From Flavobacterium enshiense (GTDB lineage Bacteria; Bacteroidota; Bacteroidia; Flavobacteriales; Flavobacteriaceae), in NCBI RefSeq assembly GCF_022836875.1, contig NZ_CP090376.1, forward strand, positions 1,550,001 through 1,614,000: a stretch of DNA of 64,000 nt, in the 5' to 3' direction. The notes below the pieces were generated by a model, which saw only the letters and a program-made list of their open reading frames with translations, had not been told where the DNA came from and did no database searches. Positions 26,053-36,017 of the stretch are shown piece after piece. A program made the translations under genes and the position numbers. Position 1 is the stretch's first letter. Each line of letters opens with the position of its first letter.

Positions 26053-28176
26053 TTAATCTTCCAATAAAACTTCCAAAATGGTAATTGCCGCTTCACTGAT
26101 CTTAGTTCCCGGTCCAAAAACCGCAACTGCCCCGGCGTCAAATAAATATTGGTAATCCTGTGCCGGAATAACTCCGCCCACAATCACCATGATATCTTCA
26201 CGACCGTACTTCTTTAATTCTTCAATAACCTGCGGAACTAAAGTTTTGTGTCCAGCTGCCAAAGAAGAAACACCTAAAATGTGAACGTCGTTTTCAACAG
26301 CCTGTTTGGCTGCTTCAGCCGGAGTTTGGAACAATGGACCAATGTCTACGTCGAAACCAACATCGGCATAACCGGTAGCTACTACTTTCGCGCCACGGTC
26401 GTGTCCGTCTTGACCCATTTTGGCAATCATAATACGTGGGCGACGGCCTTCTTTTTTCGCAAATTCGTCGGCCAGACCTTTTGCTTTTTCAAAGCTGTCG
26501 TCGTTTTTAATTTCTTTACTGTACACGCCGCTAAATGATCTGATTTGTGCTTTATATCTTCCGAAAACGGTTTCCAGTGCATCACTGATTTCCCCTAAAG
26601 TGGCTCTGTGACGTGCTGCATCTACCGCCAAATCCAATAAGTTTCCTTCACCACCTTGGGCGCAGGCTGTCAGTTTTGCTAAACATTCCTGTACTTTTTG
26701 GGTGTTTCGGGTCGCTTTTATGTTTTCCAGACGTTCAATCTGTTCTCTTCGAACGGTTTGATTGTCTACTTCCAATATGTGTAACGGGTCTTCTTTTTCC
26801 AGACGGAATTTATTCACCCCAACGATAATATCCTGTCCACTGTCGATACGCGCTTGTTTACGCGCTGCTGCTTCTTCGATACGCAATTTCGGAATTCCTT
26901 CTTCGATCGCTTTGGTCATACCACCCAAAGATTCTACTTCTTCGATTAACGCCCAGGCTTTATCCGCGATTTCTTTCGTTAAGCTTTCCACGTAATAACT
27001 TCCTGCCCAAGGATCTACCGTTTTACAGATTTTCGTTTCTTCCTGTAAAAAGATCTGTGTATTTCGAGCAATACGTGCAGAGAAATCGGTTGGTAAAGCA
27101 ATCGCTTCGTCTAATGCATTCGTATGTAAGGATTGTGTTCCTCCGAAAGCCGCTGCTGCTGCTTCAATAGCTGTACGAGCTACGTTGTTGAAAGGATCCT
27201 GCTCGGTTAAACTCCAACCCGAAGTCTGGCAGTGTGTTCTCAATGCCAATGATTTTTCGTCCTGCGGATTGAATTGCTTCAATAGTTTAGCCCAAAGCAT
27301 GCGTCCGGCTCTCATTTTGGCAATTTCCATAAAATGGTTCATACCTATCGCCCAAAAGAACGATAAACGCGGAGCAAATTCGTCAATTTTCATTCCTGCT
27401 GCCAATCCTGTGCGGATGTATTCCAAACCGTCTGCTAAAGTATAAGCTAACTCAATATCGGCAGTAGCTCCGGCTTCCTGCATGTGGTAACCAGAGATTG
27501 AAATCGAATTGAATTTCGGCATTTTTTTGCTAGTATAGTCGAAAATATCAGCAATGATTTTCATCGATGGTGTAGGAGGGTAGATGTAGGTGTTACGCAC
27601 CATGAACTCCTTAAGGATGTCGTTCTGAATCGTACCCGAAAGTAATTTGGCATCAACGCCCTGTTCTTCGGCAGCTACGATATAAAAAGCCATAATTGGT
27701 AATACAGCTCCGTTCATAGTCATGGAAACCGACATTTCTCCCAATGGAATCTGGTCGAAAAGGATTTTCATGTCTTCCACAGAGTCGATGGCCACTCCGG
27801 CTTTTCCAACGTCACCCACAACGCGCTCGTGATCGGAATCATAGCCTCGGTGTGTAGCAAGGTCAAAAGCAACCGATAATCCTTTTTGTCCTGCCGCTAA
27901 GTTACGACGATAGAATGCGTTACTTTCCGTTGCGGTTGAGAATCCTGCGTATTGACGTACAGTCCAAGGTCGGCGTACATACATGGTAGCGTAAGGCCCA
28001 CGCAAATTCGGTGCAAAACCGGCTCCGAAACCTAAATGTTCCAAACCTTCCAAATCCGATTCGGAATAGGTTTGTTTTACTTCGATACCTTCAGCGGTTA
28101 CAAAGTTTTGGTCTTGCGACTGCGAACTTTTAACGTCTGAAGTTTCTAATTTAATATGTTGAATGTCTTTTCTCAT
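26053..28176 (-). CDS. scpA: Methylmalonyl-CoA mutase, large (catalytic) subunit
   Basis: Adenosylcobalamin enzyme that interconverts methylmalonyl-CoA and succinyl-CoA. Residues about 60-560 form the TIM barrel, with [16 protein letters not shown] near 65-80 at the substrate-binding edge. The C-terminal B12 domain (about 575-707) has the D-x-H-x-x-G motif D590-G-H592-D-R-G595, whose His binds cobalt. The 707 residues are full length. It follows the small-subunit gene by 18 bases. No epimerase or MeaB gene is present in the window. Confidence 0.96.
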   Translation of the reverse strand: MRKDIQHIKLETSDVKSSQSQDQNFVTAEGIEVKQTYSESDLEGLEHLGFGAGFAPNLRGPYATMYVRRPWTVRQYAGFSTATESNAFYRRNLAAGQKGLSVAFDLATHRGYDSDHERVVGDVGKAGVAIDSVEDMKILFDQIPLGEMSVSMTMNGAVLPIMAFYIVAAEEQGVDAKLLSGTIQNDILKEFMVRNTYIYPPTPSMKIIADIFDYTSKKMPKFNSISISGYHMQEAGATADIELAYTLADGLEYIRTGLAAGMKIDEFAPRLSFFWAIGMNHFMEIAKMRAGRMLWAKLLKQFNPQDEKSLALRTHCQTSGWSLTEQDPFNNVARTAIEAAAAAFGGTQSLHTNALDEAIALPTDFSARIARNTQIFLQEETKICKTVDPWAGSYYVESLTKEIADKAWALIEEVESLGGMTKAIEEGIPKLRIEEAAARKQARIDSGQDIIVGVNKFRLEKEDPLHILEVDNQTVRREQIERLENIKATRNTQKVQECLAKLTACAQGGEGNLLDLAVDAARHRATLGEISDALETVFGRYKAQIRSFSGVYSKEIKNDDSFEKAKGLADEFAKKEGRRPRIMIAKMGQDGHDRGAKVVATGYADVGFDVDIGPLFQTPAEAAKQAVENDVHILGVSSLAAGHKTLVPQVIEELKKYGREDIMVIVGGVIPAQDYQYLFDAGAVAVFGPGTKISEAAITILEVLLED

Positions 28177-28194
28177 TTTCTATGCAAATGCTTA

Positions 28195-29559
28195 TTACTT
28201 TTCCGTTTCTAAACGGTCCTGTTCTATTTTCTCTGCCAATCGTTTTTCAATAATCGGGGTGATTAATGTTTTACGCGGATTGGTTTTTACGAACGGGAAC
28301 AATTCCAACTCATGGTGCATACGGTCGTCTTTATTCGGGTATTTGTTGGTTCCTAATAAGATTTCCTTTCCATTGTCGAATAATTCCTGTTCTTTATCAG
28401 CACTTTCCTTGATTTTACGTTGAATAGTTCCTTCAATTAACTGCGTGATGAAACCGCCATTTGCCTCGATGTCTTTGAATAATTGTAACGCTTTTTCAGC
28501 TAACTGCTGTGTCAGGGTTTCAATGTAATAAGTACCGTCGGCCGGATTGTTCACTTTGTCAAAATAACTTTCGTGTTTTAAAACCAATAACTGGTTGCGC
28601 GAAATTCGGTCACCAAACTCATTGTCTTTATGATAGATGGCATCGTATGCTAAATTTGAAACAGCATCGGCTCCTCCTAAAATAGCGCTCATGCACTCGG
28701 TTGTGGTGCGAAGCATGTTTACGTTGTAATCGTATAAGGTTTTGTTGCGTTTTGTAGGTGTAGCTATGATGTGGCAACTGATTTCGTTATTGTATTCTTT
28801 GGCCAACGTGTTGAATAAAATGCGCAATGCTCTCAATTTGGCAATTTCAAAGAAATAATTTGTTCCGACAGCCACCTGAACGGTTACTTGCTGACTGAAA
28901 TCTGTTACACGGTTGAAATATTCGTTAGCATGTGCCAAAGTGTAAGCCAATTGCTGCACCATATTCGCACCTGCATTTTGATACAATCCGGCGTTAATGC
29001 TTAAAAACGAAATGTTCTTGCAGCTTTTTACCAGATTGTTTAGGACAGCAAAATCACCTTCTACGTTAGAAAACAGATTGCCTTCTTTGGCGAATTGTCC
29101 GATTGGATCTACTAAAACGTGGATGGTAGCCGAATGTTTTGCAGCAATTTCATCAATCTTTTTAATGAAATCTTCCGATAAGAAACGCATCGAAATATAA
29201 ACCGGCGTAGTTGCAAGCGGAAGTGCTGTCAATAATTTATTGATCTCAACAGAATCATTTTCCAAAGTAAAACGGATACTTTCGGCGCCTCGGTTCAAGG
29301 TCTCCAAAGCTCTTGCAATGGATTTGTCTAAATCGTGTACAAAAATATTCTGAACGATTTTAAAATTGGTCGCTTGCGTATTGGCGGAAAACGATTTTGT
29401 TTCTTCGTCAACGTGGTAAAATGGACGTACTTTTATGCCTTCCGGACTTTCCCAAACTAAAGTTTCATTGTAATCGGCACCTTTCAGTTCATATTGAATC
29501 TGATTTTTCCATTGTTTGGAAGAAACGCCTTCAAATTCAGTAAACAGCTTTTCGCTCAT
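28195..29559 (-). CDS. mutA: Methylmalonyl-CoA mutase, small subunit
   Basis: Non-catalytic partner of the mutase heterodimer. The 454 residues follow the barrel part of the large subunit (EGIKVRPFY near 44, AVGTNYFFEIAKLRALR near 230, YYIETLTQQLAEKA near 342). The C-terminal B12 domain present in many small subunits is absent: the protein ends soon after NPRKTLITPIIEKRLAEK. Such short small subunits are common in Bacteroidota as far as I recall. It precedes scpA in the operon and follows the ftsB/divIC-like gene by 15 bases. Confidence 0.93.
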   Translation of the reverse strand: MSEKLFTEFEGVSSKQWKNQIQYELKGADYNETLVWESPEGIKVRPFYHVDEETKSFSANTQATNFKIVQNIFVHDLDKSIARALETLNRGAESIRFTLENDSVEINKLLTALPLATTPVYISMRFLSEDFIKKIDEIAAKHSATIHVLVDPIGQFAKEGNLFSNVEGDFAVLNNLVKSCKNISFLSINAGLYQNAGANMVQQLAYTLAHANEYFNRVTDFSQQVTVQVAVGTNYFFEIAKLRALRILFNTLAKEYNNEISCHIIATPTKRNKTLYDYNVNMLRTTTECMSAILGGADAVSNLAYDAIYHKDNEFGDRISRNQLLVLKHESYFDKVNNPADGTYYIETLTQQLAEKALQLFKDIEANGGFITQLIEGTIQRKIKESADKEQELFDNGKEILLGTNKYPNKDDRMHHELELFPFVKTNPRKTLITPIIEKRLAEKIEQDRLETEK

Positions 29560-29574
29560 AGTGTGTGTTTTGAG

Positions 29575-29916
29575 TTATTCCGCACCCTCTTTAGGAGCTT
29601 CATCTTCAAATTCTATTATATAAATGTCTTCGTTCTCGCGTTTCATGTAGTATTTCTCACGAGCATATTTTTCTACCTGCGCTGGATTTCTCAGTTTTTT
29701 GATATTACTGTTGTCCTTTAGGATTTCGTCCTGGTAGTATTGTTTGTTGTCTTCGAGTTCTTCTATTTCCTTGTCTAAAACACGATGCTCCAGGTAGGAG
29801 TAGTTGTCCAGAAAAAGCATCCAGATCGTAAAAAAAAGCAACACCAATATGTATCGGTTTCCGAAAACTTTCAGAAACGGATGTTTGACGGCTAAATTTT
29901 GAAATGCTTTTTTCAT
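29575..29916 (-). CDS. FtsB/DivIC-type septum formation initiator
   Basis: A small bitopic division protein of 113 residues. It has a short cytoplasmic N-terminus, one membrane segment (about 21-38, YILVLLFFTIWMLFL) and a coiled coil (about 45-85, HRVLDKEIEELEDNKQYYQDEI). The conserved end block KKLRNPAQVEKYAREKYYMKREN carries the typical AREKYxM(K/R)xxxE motif of the DivIC/FtsB family. It works with FtsL/FtsQ in the divisome. It sits between udk and the mutase genes in one transcript. Confidence 0.9.
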   Translation of the reverse strand: MKKAFQNLAVKHPFLKVFGNRYILVLLFFTIWMLFLDNYSYLEHRVLDKEIEELEDNKQYYQDEILKDNSNIKKLRNPAQVEKYAREKYYMKRENEDIYIIEFEDEAPKEGAE

Positions 29917-29934
29917 TGTTTAAATATATGAAAG

Positions 29935-30543
29935 TTATCCGATTCGCTGATTGATAACCGCACGAACCACATCGATGGCTACCGTATTGTATTTGTCGTT
30001 CGGAATAATGATGTCGGCAAATGCTTTGGTAGGTTCGATAAATTGCTCATGCATTGGTTTCAAAGTGTTTTGGTAACGATTTAAAACCTCTTCCATGTCA
30101 CGTCCGCGCTCGGCAATGTCACGTTTTAAACGACGTATTAGGCGTTCGTCGGAATCAGCGTGAACGAAGATTTTAATATCGAACATTTCGCGTAATTCTG
30201 GATTTGTAAGGATTAAAATACCTTCTACAATCATTACTTTTCTAGGATGTGTAACGATGGTGTCGTCTGTCCTGTTATGCGTTACAAAGGAATAAATTGG
30301 CTGTTCAATGGTTTTGCCTTCTTTTAAATCTTTCAGATGGCTGACCAATAATTCGAAATCGATAGCTCTTGGATGATCGAAATTGATAAGGGCGCGTTCG
30401 TCGAAACTCAGGCCTTGAGTGGCTTTGTAGTATGAGTCCTGAGAAATGATCCCCACTTCGGTTTCCGGAAGTTCATTCATGATCTGATGAACTACGGTTG
30501 TTTTTCCGCTTCCCGTACCACCGGCAATTCCAATAATCAGCAT
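29935..30543 (-). CDS. udk: Uridine kinase
   Basis: Pyrimidine salvage enzyme phosphorylating uridine and cytidine. With the ATG at 30543 the product is 202 residues, starting MLIIGIAGGTGSGKTT with Walker A at residues 8-15. A longer frame reaches 30624, but the 27 extra residues are not family-like and the -7 box lies inside them, so the shorter start was chosen. Other motifs are ISQDSYYK, INFDHPRAIDFELL, VEGILILTNPELRE and the lid RRLKRDIAERGR. It heads udk-ftsB/divIC-mutA-scpA. Confidence 0.94.
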   Translation of the reverse strand: MLIIGIAGGTGSGKTTVVHQIMNELPETEVGIISQDSYYKATQGLSFDERALINFDHPRAIDFELLVSHLKDLKEGKTIEQPIYSFVTHNRTDDTIVTHPRKVMIVEGILILTNPELREMFDIKIFVHADSDERLIRRLKRDIAERGRDMEEVLNRYQNTLKPMHEQFIEPTKAFADIIIPNDKYNTVAIDVVRAVINQRIG

Positions 30544-30568
30544 AAAATCGTTTGTTAATTTGTCTTGG

Positions 30569-30576
30569 CAAAAATA
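30569..30576 (-). promoter_or_regulatory. Candidate -7 element for the udk operon
   Basis: TATTTTTG on the minus strand fits TAnnTTTG, 26 bases before the chosen udk start. No TTG at a proper -33 distance is seen. Confidence 0.45.
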
Positions 30577-30955
30577 GGAATTTATCAATTGAAAAAAACG
30601 ATTATCGGAACGGAATACAAACAAAAAATCCCTGCTGAATAAGGAAAGGATTTGAAGGCTTGGTTTTTAACGGTGTTCTTACTGTTTTTCATAATTCTCT
30701 TTGTTGATGAGGTCATTGCAGATAGAGCTGATAAAGGTTGTGTTTATTGAGCCTGTCTGAGGATAATATAAAAACGGATTTTCTTACGATTATGAAATAT
30801 TATTGTTAAATTTACTGTATTAAACTAGTTTAAAATCAGCAGTTTAAGTCTTTTTATTGAAAGTCCCCATTTTCGTTTATTGAAAAAAGATTAATTTAAA
30901 AATTACTGTTGAGGATATTTTTTGGCGTATTGATAATCACTAAAATCATTCAAAA
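30577..30955. other. Intergenic region between udk and the malic enzyme gene
   Basis: About 380 bases of AT-rich sequence between divergent genes. No ORF with coding character, no RNA gene and no strong hairpin was seen. A TAnnTTTG element for the malic enzyme gene could not be identified with confidence. Confidence 0.5.
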
Positions 30956-32572
30956 ATGGAAAAAGGCAGAGGTTATTCATTGTTGCGCAACCCAGGAAAA
31001 AATAAGGGGGCCGCATTTTCAATGGAAGAAAGACGGGAATTCGGTTTGGAAGGGTTGCTGCCAGATAATGTAGAGACTATTGAAACCCAGATGATGCGGG
31101 TGCATAGGCAGCTAAATAATTTTGAAAAACCGATAAATAAGTACATTTATCTGATGAATTTGTACGACACGAATGAAACCCTGTTTTTTAGGACTGTTGC
31201 AAGCAAACCGTCAGTTTACCTGCCTTTGGTGTATACGCCGACTGTTGGGGAAGCCTGTCAGGCATTTGGACATATTGCAAGGCGTCCGAGAGGCCTTTAT
31301 ATTTCCATTAATCAAAAGGACCGTATTAAGGAAATACTCAGAAATTGGTATACCACTGATGTCAGATTTGCCGTGGTCACTGATGGTCAGCGTATCCTCG
31401 GGCTTGGTGATTTAGGAGTTTTCGGTATTGGCATTCCCATTGGCAAGCTGGTCCTCTATACCAGTTGTGCTGGAGTGCCTCCGAAACACACTTTGCCCAT
31501 AGTTTTGGATGTGGGGACTAACAATGAAGATTTTTTAAAAGATCCGCTTTATCCGGGTATAAAACAAAAAAGGGTTACCGGTAAAGAGTATGATGATTTC
31601 ATCGAGGCTTTTGTCGATGCAATAAATGAAGTTTTTCCTAAAATCTGTATTCAGTGGGAAGATTTTGCGGGGGTGAATGCTATTCGTATTTTGGATCAGT
31701 ACCGTAATAAGATCAGTACGTTCAATGATGATATACAAGGTACCGCCGCTATTGCTACTGCCGGTTTTATTGCCATCAGCCGGCTTATGAAAAAAAAATT
31801 CCGTGAGCAGCGCTTCCTCTTTTTGGGTGCCGGTGCTGCGGCCTTTGGAATTGCTAATATGTTAGTACAAAAATTTAAAAAAGACGGCTTAAGTGAAGAG
31901 GAAGCGTTAAGTCAAATATGGATGTTTGATGTTAACGGATTGCTCGTGAAGTCGCGAACCGATCTGGCGGAACATCAGAAGGCTTTTGCGCATGAAAGTG
32001 AAGCTTGTAGTGATTTTGCTGAGGCTGTCCTCAGGATTAAACCAACAGCAATACTAGGAGTGAGTACCGTTGGAGGAGCTTTCAATCAGCAGGTTATTGA
32101 GAATATGAGTATGGTAAACGAACAACCGATAATTTTTCCGTATTCCAATCCTACTTCGCATTCGGAGTGTACAGCAGAAGATGCTTACAAATGGAGTAAA
32201 GGAAAAGCCATTTTTGCCAGCGGGAGTCCGTTTGCTCCTGTAACCTATGAAGGGAAGACATTTACACCGGGACAAGGCAATAATGTTTTTATTTTTCCGG
32301 CAATGGGATTGGCAATATTTGCAACACAGGCCAAAAGGATTACCGATGAAATGCTCATCGTTGCCGCCGAAGCCGTAGCGGAACAAATATCTGATGAAGA
32401 TTTTCAAAAAGGTTTGATTTATCCGCATGTCGACAATATCGCGCAGGTTTCTTTAAATGTAGCCGAAAAAATAGCCGAAGAAATTTTCAATAGTGGATTG
32501 GCGGATGTTGACAAGCCCAAAGACATTCGGGCTTTTATCAAAAGTAAAATGTATGAACCGGATTATAAATAA
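30956..32572 (+). CDS. NAD-dependent malic enzyme (large form)
   Basis: Oxidative decarboxylation of malate to pyruvate. The 538 residues match the E. coli MaeA / eukaryotic form rather than the shorter bacterial or MaeB type. Visible are the active-site Tyr in YTPTVGEACQAFGHI (about 91-105), DGQRILGLGDLGVFGIGIP (about 142), the metal-binding Glu-Asp in IQWEDFAG and the nucleotide fold FLFLGAGAAAFGIANML. The end FPAMGLAIFATQAKRITDEM is also typical. The gene is monocistronic, with a hairpin terminator. Confidence 0.94.
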   Translation: MEKGRGYSLLRNPGKNKGAAFSMEERREFGLEGLLPDNVETIETQMMRVHRQLNNFEKPINKYIYLMNLYDTNETLFFRTVASKPSVYLPLVYTPTVGEACQAFGHIARRPRGLYISINQKDRIKEILRNWYTTDVRFAVVTDGQRILGLGDLGVFGIGIPIGKLVLYTSCAGVPPKHTLPIVLDVGTNNEDFLKDPLYPGIKQKRVTGKEYDDFIEAFVDAINEVFPKICIQWEDFAGVNAIRILDQYRNKISTFNDDIQGTAAIATAGFIAISRLMKKKFREQRFLFLGAGAAAFGIANMLVQKFKKDGLSEEEALSQIWMFDVNGLLVKSRTDLAEHQKAFAHESEACSDFAEAVLRIKPTAILGVSTVGGAFNQQVIENMSMVNEQPIIFPYSNPTSHSECTAEDAYKWSKGKAIFASGSPFAPVTYEGKTFTPGQGNNVFIFPAMGLAIFATQAKRITDEMLIVAAEAVAEQISDEDFQKGLIYPHVDNIAQVSLNVAEKIAEEIFNSGLADVDKPKDIRAFIKSKMYEPDYK

Positions 32573-32595
32573 AAAAGGTCTTATTTAATACAAAC

Positions 32596-32627
32596 AAAAA
32601 TCCCCTCTGAAAACAGAAGGGATTTTA
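32596..32627. terminator. Terminator after the malic enzyme gene, also facing the HMA gene
   Basis: AAATCCCCTCTG and CAGAAGGGATTT pair around AAAA with one bulged C. A-rich and T-rich flanks allow use by both converging genes. Confidence 0.75.
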
Positions 32628-32645
32628 AGTTTTTAATATTGTAGT

Positions 32646-33005
32646 TTAAACTTTACAGCATCCGTCTAGTTTTTCGTAACCTTCAGGATTGGCTTTAATG
32701 TCGTCTGCGTCGTATCCTAAGTTGCTGATAGCTTTTTTAATTGCGGCTAAGTCGGTTTTTTTGGAATTGAAAATTACTTCGATGGTCATTTCTTCGACAT
32801 TAAGTGTGACCATTTGTATTCCTTTTTCTTTTACCAATGTTTTTTGAAATAATTGCCCACAGGTTTCACACTCTTTGCAGTGATCACAGGTAATGGTAGT
32901 TTTGATAACAGCTTTTTGCGTTTTTTTGGACTGTTGGGCCAAAACAGTGTTCGAAACCGATGACAATAAGAAGAATGTTATTACTAATTTGAAAATGGAT
33001 TTCAT
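32646..33005 (-). CDS. Exported heavy-metal-associated (HMA) domain protein
   Basis: A 119-residue protein with an N-terminal signal peptide (cut near VLAQ). An HMA-like ferredoxin fold follows, with MVTLNVEEMTIEVIF, AAIKKAISNLGYDADDI and the ending KLDGCC. The usual GMTCxxC metal site is expanded to CDHCKECETC around residues 39-48, giving four closely spaced Cys plus a Cys-Cys pair at the C-terminus. It probably binds Cu(I) or a similar soft metal in the periplasm. No transporter gene is adjacent. Confidence 0.87.
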   Translation of the reverse strand: MKSIFKLVITFFLLSSVSNTVLAQQSKKTQKAVIKTTITCDHCKECETCGQLFQKTLVKEKGIQMVTLNVEEMTIEVIFNSKKTDLAAIKKAISNLGYDADDIKANPEGYEKLDGCCKV

Positions 33006-33206
33006 ATCAAGAGAGATTATTGTTTGTGTTTCTTTGTTTGATGTTGACTTTACTTTTAAAAGTGCTAAGATACTAAATCAGTCCTTTCGTTTTGTTTTGG
33101 AAAGTCAAAATGTAATCAAGCAAAAAACTATTTGCATTGCAAGATAACCAGATAACCAATATGAACTCAAATTGTTAAACATATTTTTGAAGTTACGTCA
33201 AACCCG

Positions 33207-35549
33207 TTATTTTAGTTTAAAAGTTACTTTATCTATTTTGCCTGTGAATGCATTATTCCATTCGTCATAGTCATCTGTAACTGGTGAATAAGCATCTTTG
33301 CCAATATCTGCAGTTTCTGCTGCCAGTGAATACAATTGTCCCATTGTTTTCTCTATTCTGCCCTGCGCAACCTGTTTTCCGTTGACTAATATTTTACCGG
33401 TTCCTCCCTTATTAATTCCTCCTCCATCATAATCGAAATCATACACTAGAGTCACCTTTCCTTTCGGAAGTTTCTCATTCGATTCAATAACATATTTTTC
33501 CCGTGCAAGCCAATTATAAACATATTTGGGTTTTCCATCTTTTACATATAAACTCCAGCCTCCAAATTTTCCGGCCTGTGAAAAAATAACGCCTTCAGCT
33601 CCAGTCTCAGGTATTTCAAGATATGCTGTAATCGTCATCGAAACGGACTTGGTATTTATAAAGCTATTTTCTGTTAAACCGGGCATACCGGGATAGATTG
33701 TGAGTGTCTTTCTTCCAAACATAATGTCTGGCCTGCCTGCAACCACTGGATTTAACCTTTCAGCTCTTCGATCGTCAATTGGAAACACATTATTCTTCAG
33801 TGCCTCCTTGGTGAAGAGTGCTTTCATTTCTTCCAGTTTTTCAGGATATTTGGCAGCAAGATCATTGGCCAATCCAAAATCTTCCTTCATATTATACAAC
33901 TCCCATTTGTCTTTATTAAAATCATTGGTACGAAGCTGGGGCTCCCATAAAGCACTGTGTATGGTAGCTGCTATCCAACCGTCGTGGTAAATACTTCTAT
34001 TGCCTGCAGTTTCATTATATTGGATGGTATGTTTTTCTTTAGCATTGGCATTTTCAAATGAATAAGCCATACTTACACCTGCAATCGGAGTTTGCTCAAT
34101 TCCGTTGACAATCTTAGGTTCCGGTATACCTACAGCCTCCAGTATAGTCGGGACAATGTCTATTAAGTGCGTGTATTGTCTGCGTTTTTCTCCCTTTACC
34201 TTTATTCCTTTGGGCCATTGAAGTGCCATTCCTGCTATGTTGCCTCCTCCGTGAGCAAAAGTAATTCCTAAAGTACATGGTGTGCCACCTGCCATTGCCC
34301 ATCCAACAGCGTAATTCGGATAAGAGTTTGGCCCGCCGTATTCCGGAAGACGGGTTAATAAATAAGGAATTTCTTCTGGAGCTCCATTCAATCCAGACCA
34401 TTCCACAAATGTCCCGTTTAAATCCCCAACTACAGAAGAACCATTATCGCCAAAGATGTAAATGAATAAGGTGTTATCAAGTACGCCAATATCCTGTAAT
34501 CCGTCCATCAATCGGCCTACTTCGTAATCGGCATGTTCGGTAAGAGTCGCATAAACTTCCATTTGGCGGGTCAGAACTTTCTTTGCATCGGCTGAAAGCT
34601 CATTCCATTTTTGAACAGTTTCAGGATTCTTGGCTAATTTGGTACCGGGAGGAACTATGCCCATTTTTATCTGACGAGCCAATACTTCTTCTCTGTATTT
34701 ATCCCAACCCACATCAAATTTTCCTTTATATTTTTCTTTTTTCATCCAATCAGCTGGAGGGGTATGAGGCGGATGACTCGCACTTTGCGCATAGTAAACA
34801 ATGAAAGGGCGATCAGGAGTCAGAGAGCGTGTAGCTCTAACCCATTCCAAAGTTTTAGTAGTAAGGTCTGAGTTAAAATGGTAATTCTTCTCTTTGGGTG
34901 TACCAATCCAGGTAGTTCCGTCAATAAGGCTTGGGAAAAATGATGATTGCTCACCTGCGAGATAACCATAAAACTTGTCCCATCCTCTTCTGGCGGGCCA
35001 AAGATTATATGGTCCACTGATATTAACCTGATTATCGGGAACCTCATTACACTTGCCAAAATAACCGGTACAGTAGCCCCAGGCCTGTAAAATTTGCCCA
35101 ATTGTAGAAATTGAGGGTGGACAAATTCCATCATCTCCCGGATATGACGTGTTGGTGCCGGTAACTCCCGCCATATGATTCTGATGACTATTTCTGCCAG
35201 TCAATAAAGCTACACGACTTGGAGAGCATAAAGCATTTACGTGAAAATTAGTGTAGAGTAAACCATTTTTCGCTATCCTATCCATCGTTGGTGTGTTAAT
35301 GCTGCCTCCCATTGTTGATGGATCTGAGTAGCCCGTCTGATCCATTAGCACAATAACAATATTGGGTGCGCCCGCAGGAGGCTTTACTTCAAAAGGCTTT
35401 GGAGGAGGGACTTTCCGCCAATCTTGTTCGGTTATCTGAGGTTGTTTGGGAGGAAGAATTGGAAGAACTTCCCCTTTTTTATCCTGTCCCAGTAATGATA
35501 TGGGTTGAAACAAAATGTATATTAAATACAAAAAGAATAACTTTTTCAT
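33207..35549 (-). CDS. Exported arylsulfatase (S1 family) with C-terminal extension
   Basis: Sulfate ester hydrolase with a signal peptide (residues 1-21). The catalytic domain has C108-S-P-S-R112, the C-x-P-x-R motif whose Cys is converted to formylglycine by a maturase. The later metal-binding block is IFGDNGSS. The first metal site normally reads Asp-Asp; here it is D70-Q71 in VLMDQTGYSDPS, a deviation. Residues about 640-780 form a beta-rich extension (GWSLYVKDGKPKYVYNW, DKVTFKL) typical of the ~780-residue AtsA-like bacterial arylsulfatases. No maturase, SusCD pair or other polysaccharide-degradation gene is adjacent. Confidence 0.93.
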   Translation of the reverse strand: MKKLFFLYLIYILFQPISLLGQDKKGEVLPILPPKQPQITEQDWRKVPPPKPFEVKPPAGAPNIVIVLMDQTGYSDPSTMGGSINTPTMDRIAKNGLLYTNFHVNALCSPSRVALLTGRNSHQNHMAGVTGTNTSYPGDDGICPPSISTIGQILQAWGYCTGYFGKCNEVPDNQVNISGPYNLWPARRGWDKFYGYLAGEQSSFFPSLIDGTTWIGTPKEKNYHFNSDLTTKTLEWVRATRSLTPDRPFIVYYAQSASHPPHTPPADWMKKEKYKGKFDVGWDKYREEVLARQIKMGIVPPGTKLAKNPETVQKWNELSADAKKVLTRQMEVYATLTEHADYEVGRLMDGLQDIGVLDNTLFIYIFGDNGSSVVGDLNGTFVEWSGLNGAPEEIPYLLTRLPEYGGPNSYPNYAVGWAMAGGTPCTLGITFAHGGGNIAGMALQWPKGIKVKGEKRRQYTHLIDIVPTILEAVGIPEPKIVNGIEQTPIAGVSMAYSFENANAKEKHTIQYNETAGNRSIYHDGWIAATIHSALWEPQLRTNDFNKDKWELYNMKEDFGLANDLAAKYPEKLEEMKALFTKEALKNNVFPIDDRRAERLNPVVAGRPDIMFGRKTLTIYPGMPGLTENSFINTKSVSMTITAYLEIPETGAEGVIFSQAGKFGGWSLYVKDGKPKYVYNWLAREKYVIESNEKLPKGKVTLVYDFDYDGGGINKGGTGKILVNGKQVAQGRIEKTMGQLYSLAAETADIGKDAYSPVTDDYDEWNNAFTGKIDKVTFKLK

Positions 35550-36017
35550 GCTAAATGGGATTTAGTTGTTGAAAAACAAAAAAAAACGGTGTATAAATTT
35601 ACAAAAAATAAAATATATTTTAAGCTATGTTGTTGATTATGTTTTGGTTGCATAATTGTTCGATTCATTGGTATATTGAATGCCAATGACAGAATGAAAA
35701 TTAACTTTTGTCTTGTTTTTAGGTGTCTACTAGCCATTTTCTAGGTTAGGAGGGTGGGTAGAGTCTAACAAGGTCTAAATTCCAGCGAATTGCTTTCTGG
35801 TTAAATAAATTAAGGATTGTAGTTAAATACGGGAAGTACTCGTTGGGGTATTTGAGATGTTGAGAAAAAGCGTGTTTGCTTGTCAAGTTGGGTGGCAGGA
35901 TTATTCCATGATCCTGATTTGGGTTTGTTACTAAACAAATCCTTTAAAGTTTCTGTGAAACTTTTGGTCTTTTTTGTTTTTAATAAAATTTCAAGCTGAC
36001 TTGAATTTTACCAAAAA
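35550..36017. other. Gene-free region upstream of the arylsulfatase
   Basis: About 470 bases without a credible ORF. It contains a possible decayed copy of the tRNA 3' end (35884-35916) and a small A/T hairpin at 35946-35964 (AAAGTTT/AAACTTT). Nothing else was recognised. Confidence 0.5.
35884..35916 (-). repeat. Possible decayed copy of the tRNA 3' end
   Basis: Plus-strand bases 35890-35902 (GGGTGGCAGGATT) match the tRNA-Pro 3' end exactly over 13 bases. The match is preceded by TTGTC as in the two intact repeats, with four extra bases between. The following bases still form CAGGAT/ATCCTG, like a T-arm. The match is short, so chance similarity is possible. Confidence 0.35.

Noticed and set aside
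26053..29559. Cobalamin riboswitch for the methylmalonyl-CoA mutase genes
   Set aside because: The genes are internal to an operon with 15-18 base gaps, and no B12-box-like structure was seen before udk.
29935..30624. Longer uridine kinase start at 30624
   Set aside because: The 27 extra residues precede the Walker A strand without family likeness, and a TAnnTTTG element lies within them.
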